DNA from: Maribacter forsetii DSM 18668
GTDB lineage: Bacteria > Bacteroidota > Bacteroidia > Flavobacteriales > Flavobacteriaceae
Length of the DNA: 64,000 nucleotides
Assembly: GCF_000744105.1 (NCBI RefSeq)
Contig: NZ_JQLH01000001.1
Location: 3,857,001 to 3,921,000, forward strand
Reading direction: 5' to 3'
Shown here piece after piece: positions 61,960 to 64,000 of this stretch (the stretch's first letter is position 1; every line of letters starts with the position of its first letter). The translations under genes and the position numbers were made by a program. The notes under the pieces are model-generated. The model searched no databases, was not told where the DNA came from, and saw only the letters and a program-made list of their open reading frames with translations.

Positions 61960-63087
61960 TTATTGAGTAATAGCGTTTTTCTTTAAAAGTATATTGGTAT
62001 AAATCTCTACAACTTCCTCTATCTTATCGATATAACAAAACTCATCTGTTTGATGAGCCATTTCTGGTTGACCCGGACCTAAAATAACCGTTGGTATACC
62101 TCCATATGCACCTTGTAGTACAGAGCCATCAGTGAGATAAGGCAATGCTTTAGGATAGCCGGGAGTATTCTCTGAAATACCACAAGCATTATATACCCTT
62201 TGAACAAAAGGGTCTTTTTCTTCTGTGGAAACAGCTATTAAATCTGTTAAGGTTTCAATCGATACTTCCTCTCCCAGTTCGTCTTTAATTTTAGCTAAAA
62301 GCTTATCGTGACCTACTTTAGTTGTAGTTCTAGCATCTATGGTGAATTCAGCATAATCTGGTACAGAATTAATGTTTTGCCCGCCAAAAACCTTCCCTAC
62401 ATTCACTGTCGGCAAACCAAGCAAATCATCCTCTTCAACGTCAAAATCAAATTTTTCAATCTTTGAAATAGCCTTGGCTGCTTTATAAATTGCATTTTCT
62501 CCTAAATGTGGCATAGAGGAATGAGCTGTGACCCCAGAAAATGAAAGATTAAGATAGAGTCCGCCTTTATGACCAATTGCCGGAATATTAGCAGTTGGTT
62601 CACCAACCACAATACCACCTGCCTTACCAAGTCTTGGATATGTTTTTATTAAATCTTTAGCGCCTTGGCAACCCAATTCTTCACCTGCTGTTAATACCAA
62701 CCTCACGCCACCTTCAGGAGACCCTAATGAGAAAGCATTTATCGCAGCTACAACCATAGCAGCAACTCCGCTTTTCATATCACTTGATCCCCGTCCATAT
62801 AATTTTCCGTTCTTCTCTTCTCCTCCAAAAGGATCTACTGACCATTTTTCAGAACCTAAGGGAACAGTATCAAAATGCCCTGTAAAAACTATTGGTAAAT
62901 CAGTTTCAGAAAATCCTTTTCCTGCAATAACATGTATTCGTTTACCTTCAAAAGGTACGTATTCAACATCAAACCCATGTTCCTCCAATAATTCACCCAC
63001 ATATTTAGCCGCATAATACTCGTTACCCGGCGGGTTTACGGTATCCATAGCTATGAGTCTTTTTGTAAGATCCAATACGTTAATCAT
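61960..63087 (-). CDS. M20-family metallopeptidase/deacylase (ArgE/DapE type)
   Basis: A 375-residue cytoplasmic zinc hydrolase. Metal and catalytic segments: TGHFDTVP (about 69-76, His/Asp), GRGSSDMKSG (about 94-103), TAGEELG (Glu-Glu, about 131-137), VGEPT (about 159-163) and MAHQTDEF near the end (last His). The dimerisation domain lies in the middle (about 175-285). Family members remove acyl groups from amino acids or cleave short peptides. It lies between the GH109-like gene and the beta-helix gene. Confidence 0.93.
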   Translation of the reverse strand: MINVLDLTKRLIAMDTVNPPGNEYYAAKYVGELLEEHGFDVEYVPFEGKRIHVIAGKGFSETDLPIVFTGHFDTVPLGSEKWSVDPFGGEEKNGKLYGRGSSDMKSGVAAMVVAAINAFSLGSPEGGVRLVLTAGEELGCQGAKDLIKTYPRLGKAGGIVVGEPTANIPAIGHKGGLYLNLSFSGVTAHSSMPHLGENAIYKAAKAISKIEKFDFDVEEDDLLGLPTVNVGKVFGGQNINSVPDYAEFTIDARTTTKVGHDKLLAKIKDELGEEVSIETLTDLIAVSTEEKDPFVQRVYNACGISENTPGYPKALPYLTDGSVLQGAYGGIPTVILGPGQPEMAHQTDEFCYIDKIEEVVEIYTNILLKKNAITQ

Positions 63088-63132
63088 AATTTGTAATCTT
63101 TTAAATTATTAATATTGATTAAATCATTAGAC

Positions 63133-64000
63133 CTAACTAATTATGTCTAATGGCTTGGTTGTTTTCCAATTTCCTCTTGTAAAATCAGGAAACTCTTGTG
63201 GGGCACCATTTTGTGCAACAGAAGCTTCACTTAATGCGCCAACAGAACTCCAATAACAACCTTCATATACGTTTTGATCTAAAGGCACTCCATTTCTTAA
63301 ACACTCAATAATACGGTATCTCATTATAAAGTCCATTCCACCATGGCCTCCCATTTTCTTTGCTAATTCTCCCAAGCGTAGGTATAATGGATGTTCATAC
63401 TTTTCAAATATCTTTTGTAATTGCTCTCCTTCGGCATATTCATGGTGATTTCCAGGACCTCCCTCTACGCCACCTTCTAAAGCAACACGAGTTGGAAAAC
63501 CAGTCAAAGTACCTTTTGTTCCTTGAATCAGGTTATGTCTAGTATACGGTCTAGGGCTAGTTTCGTCCCATTGAACCATAATTGTTCTACCTAAATGCGT
63601 TTTAACGATAGATGTATTTATATCACCACCCTTAAAATCTAATTGGTTCCATTTATGGTCAGGCGGAAAGTTTTTAGCAGCATATAAATTCCTTCCTTTT
63701 CCCGGAGAAGAAAATGAGTTTATAAATTTAAAGTTATCTTCTCCCCTTGCCAGGTTCATGTATTGAGCAACCGGACCTAAACCATGTGTTGGATAAAGGT
63801 TACCATCGCGATTTGCATATTCATATGTTCGCCAAGAGCCAGTGCCACGTTCTACATCGTTCATCTGAAATCTTAATTCATGAATGTAGGCAGCCTCCCC
63901 ATGAAGTAATTCGCCAATAACACCCTTTCTACACATATTCAAATAGAGCAATTCTTCCCTATTATAATTGACATTTTCCATCATCATACAATGCTTCTGG
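63133..64000 (-). CDS. GH109-like Gfo/Idh/MocA-family glycosidase, C-terminal part (cut by window edge)
   Basis: The frame stays open to the end of the window; the upstream codons read Q-K-H-C before MMMENVNYNREEL, a hallmark stretch of glycoside hydrolase family 109. Also present are GELLHGEAAYIHELR, the HGLGPVAQYMN segment and GGHGGMDFIMRY. GH109 enzymes are NAD-dependent alpha-N-acetylgalactosaminidase-type glycosidases with an oxidoreductase fold; the NAD-binding N-terminus is outside the window. At least 288 residues are visible. It is 45 bp upstream of the M20 gene and probably leads the operon or follows other members beyond the edge. Confidence 0.88.
   Translation of the reverse strand, partial: QKHCMMMENVNYNREELLYLNMCRKGVIGELLHGEAAYIHELRFQMNDVERGTGSWRTYEYANRDGNLYPTHGLGPVAQYMNLARGEDNFKFINSFSSPGKGRNLYAAKNFPPDHKWNQLDFKGGDINTSIVKTHLGRTIMVQWDETSPRPYTRHNLIQGTKGTLTGFPTRVALEGGVEGGPGNHHEYAEGEQLQKIFEKYEHPLYLRLGELAKKMGGHGGMDFIMRYRIIECLRNGVPLDQNVYEGCYWSSVGALSEASVAQNGAPQEFPDFTRGNWKTTKPLDIIS

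Noticed and set aside
1..64000. CRISPR arrays, tRNA genes, rRNA genes, integrases or insertion sequences
   Set aside because: Read through both strands for these; no direct-repeat array, no tRNA-like cloverleaf I could support and no transposase or integrase reading frame was seen.

Overview
The window is low-GC Bacteroidota DNA, most likely from a marine member of the Flavobacteriaceae. Evidence for this is the SusC/SusD pair driven by a FecI-type sigma factor and FecR anti-sigma factor, two Cys-type sulfatases, a type IX secretion sorting tail on a secreted phosphatase, and the lack of Shine-Dalgarno sequences before most genes. No rRNA, tRNA, CRISPR array, integrase or transposase was recognised.

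Layout. 1-3.1 kb: a mobilisation module on the minus strand (MobC-like protein, MOBP-type relaxase, a small protein) plus two overlapping unknown genes. 3.3-13.7 kb: a polysaccharide-utilisation-type locus with a divergent sulfatase lipoprotein, then FecI, FecR, SusC (with an STN transducer domain), SusD and a second sulfatase. 13.7-15.8 kb: a small membrane protein, a region rich in phased repeats and RNA-like structure, a tiny Cys/Pro-rich lipoprotein and a secreted endonuclease/exonuclease/phosphatase-family protein. 16.2-25.8 kb: a complete Ter-type (TerD/TerY/phosphatase/kinase) stress operon ending in a cation/Ca2+ exchanger. 26-52.6 kb: an accessory, defence-rich island. It holds dndCDE with an embedded GIY-YIG gene and a downstream DGQHR (DndB-like) gene, converging on a HEPN-like gene and an xre-dptF-dptG-dptH restriction operon. 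Beyond that come a PD-(D/E)XK gene broken by an in-frame stop, an unrecognised four-gene nuclease operon (44.7-48.3 kb), a hipBA-like pair and a sugar-kinase-like gene broken by an in-frame stop. 52.8-64 kb: a minus-strand, mostly secreted catabolic cluster (double SGNH hydrolase, di-haem peroxidase, purple-acid-phosphatase-like enzyme with T9SS tail, TPR protein, Tat-type nitrilase-fold enzyme, beta-helix protein, M20 peptidase, GH109-like enzyme cut by the window edge).

How they may work together. DndC/D/E would put phosphorothioate on DNA (cysteine desulfurase supplied elsewhere), and DptFGH would cut unmodified DNA. A C-protein-like XRE gene with twin operators probably times the restriction half. 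The Ter operon couples metal/stress sensing (TerD, TerB-like, vWA) to a kinase/phosphatase pair and an ion exchanger. A 16-bp near-palindrome, TTACGG-N4-CCGTAA, recurs in four intergenic regions of the island and may be a shared operator.

The least described parts are the 44.7-48.3 kb operon, the interleaved stem structure at 14628-14697, the 11-bp phased repeats at 14491-14530, and the nuclease/HEPN additions to the Dnd-Dpt locus. All functional statements rest on reading the sequence by eye; no database search was run.
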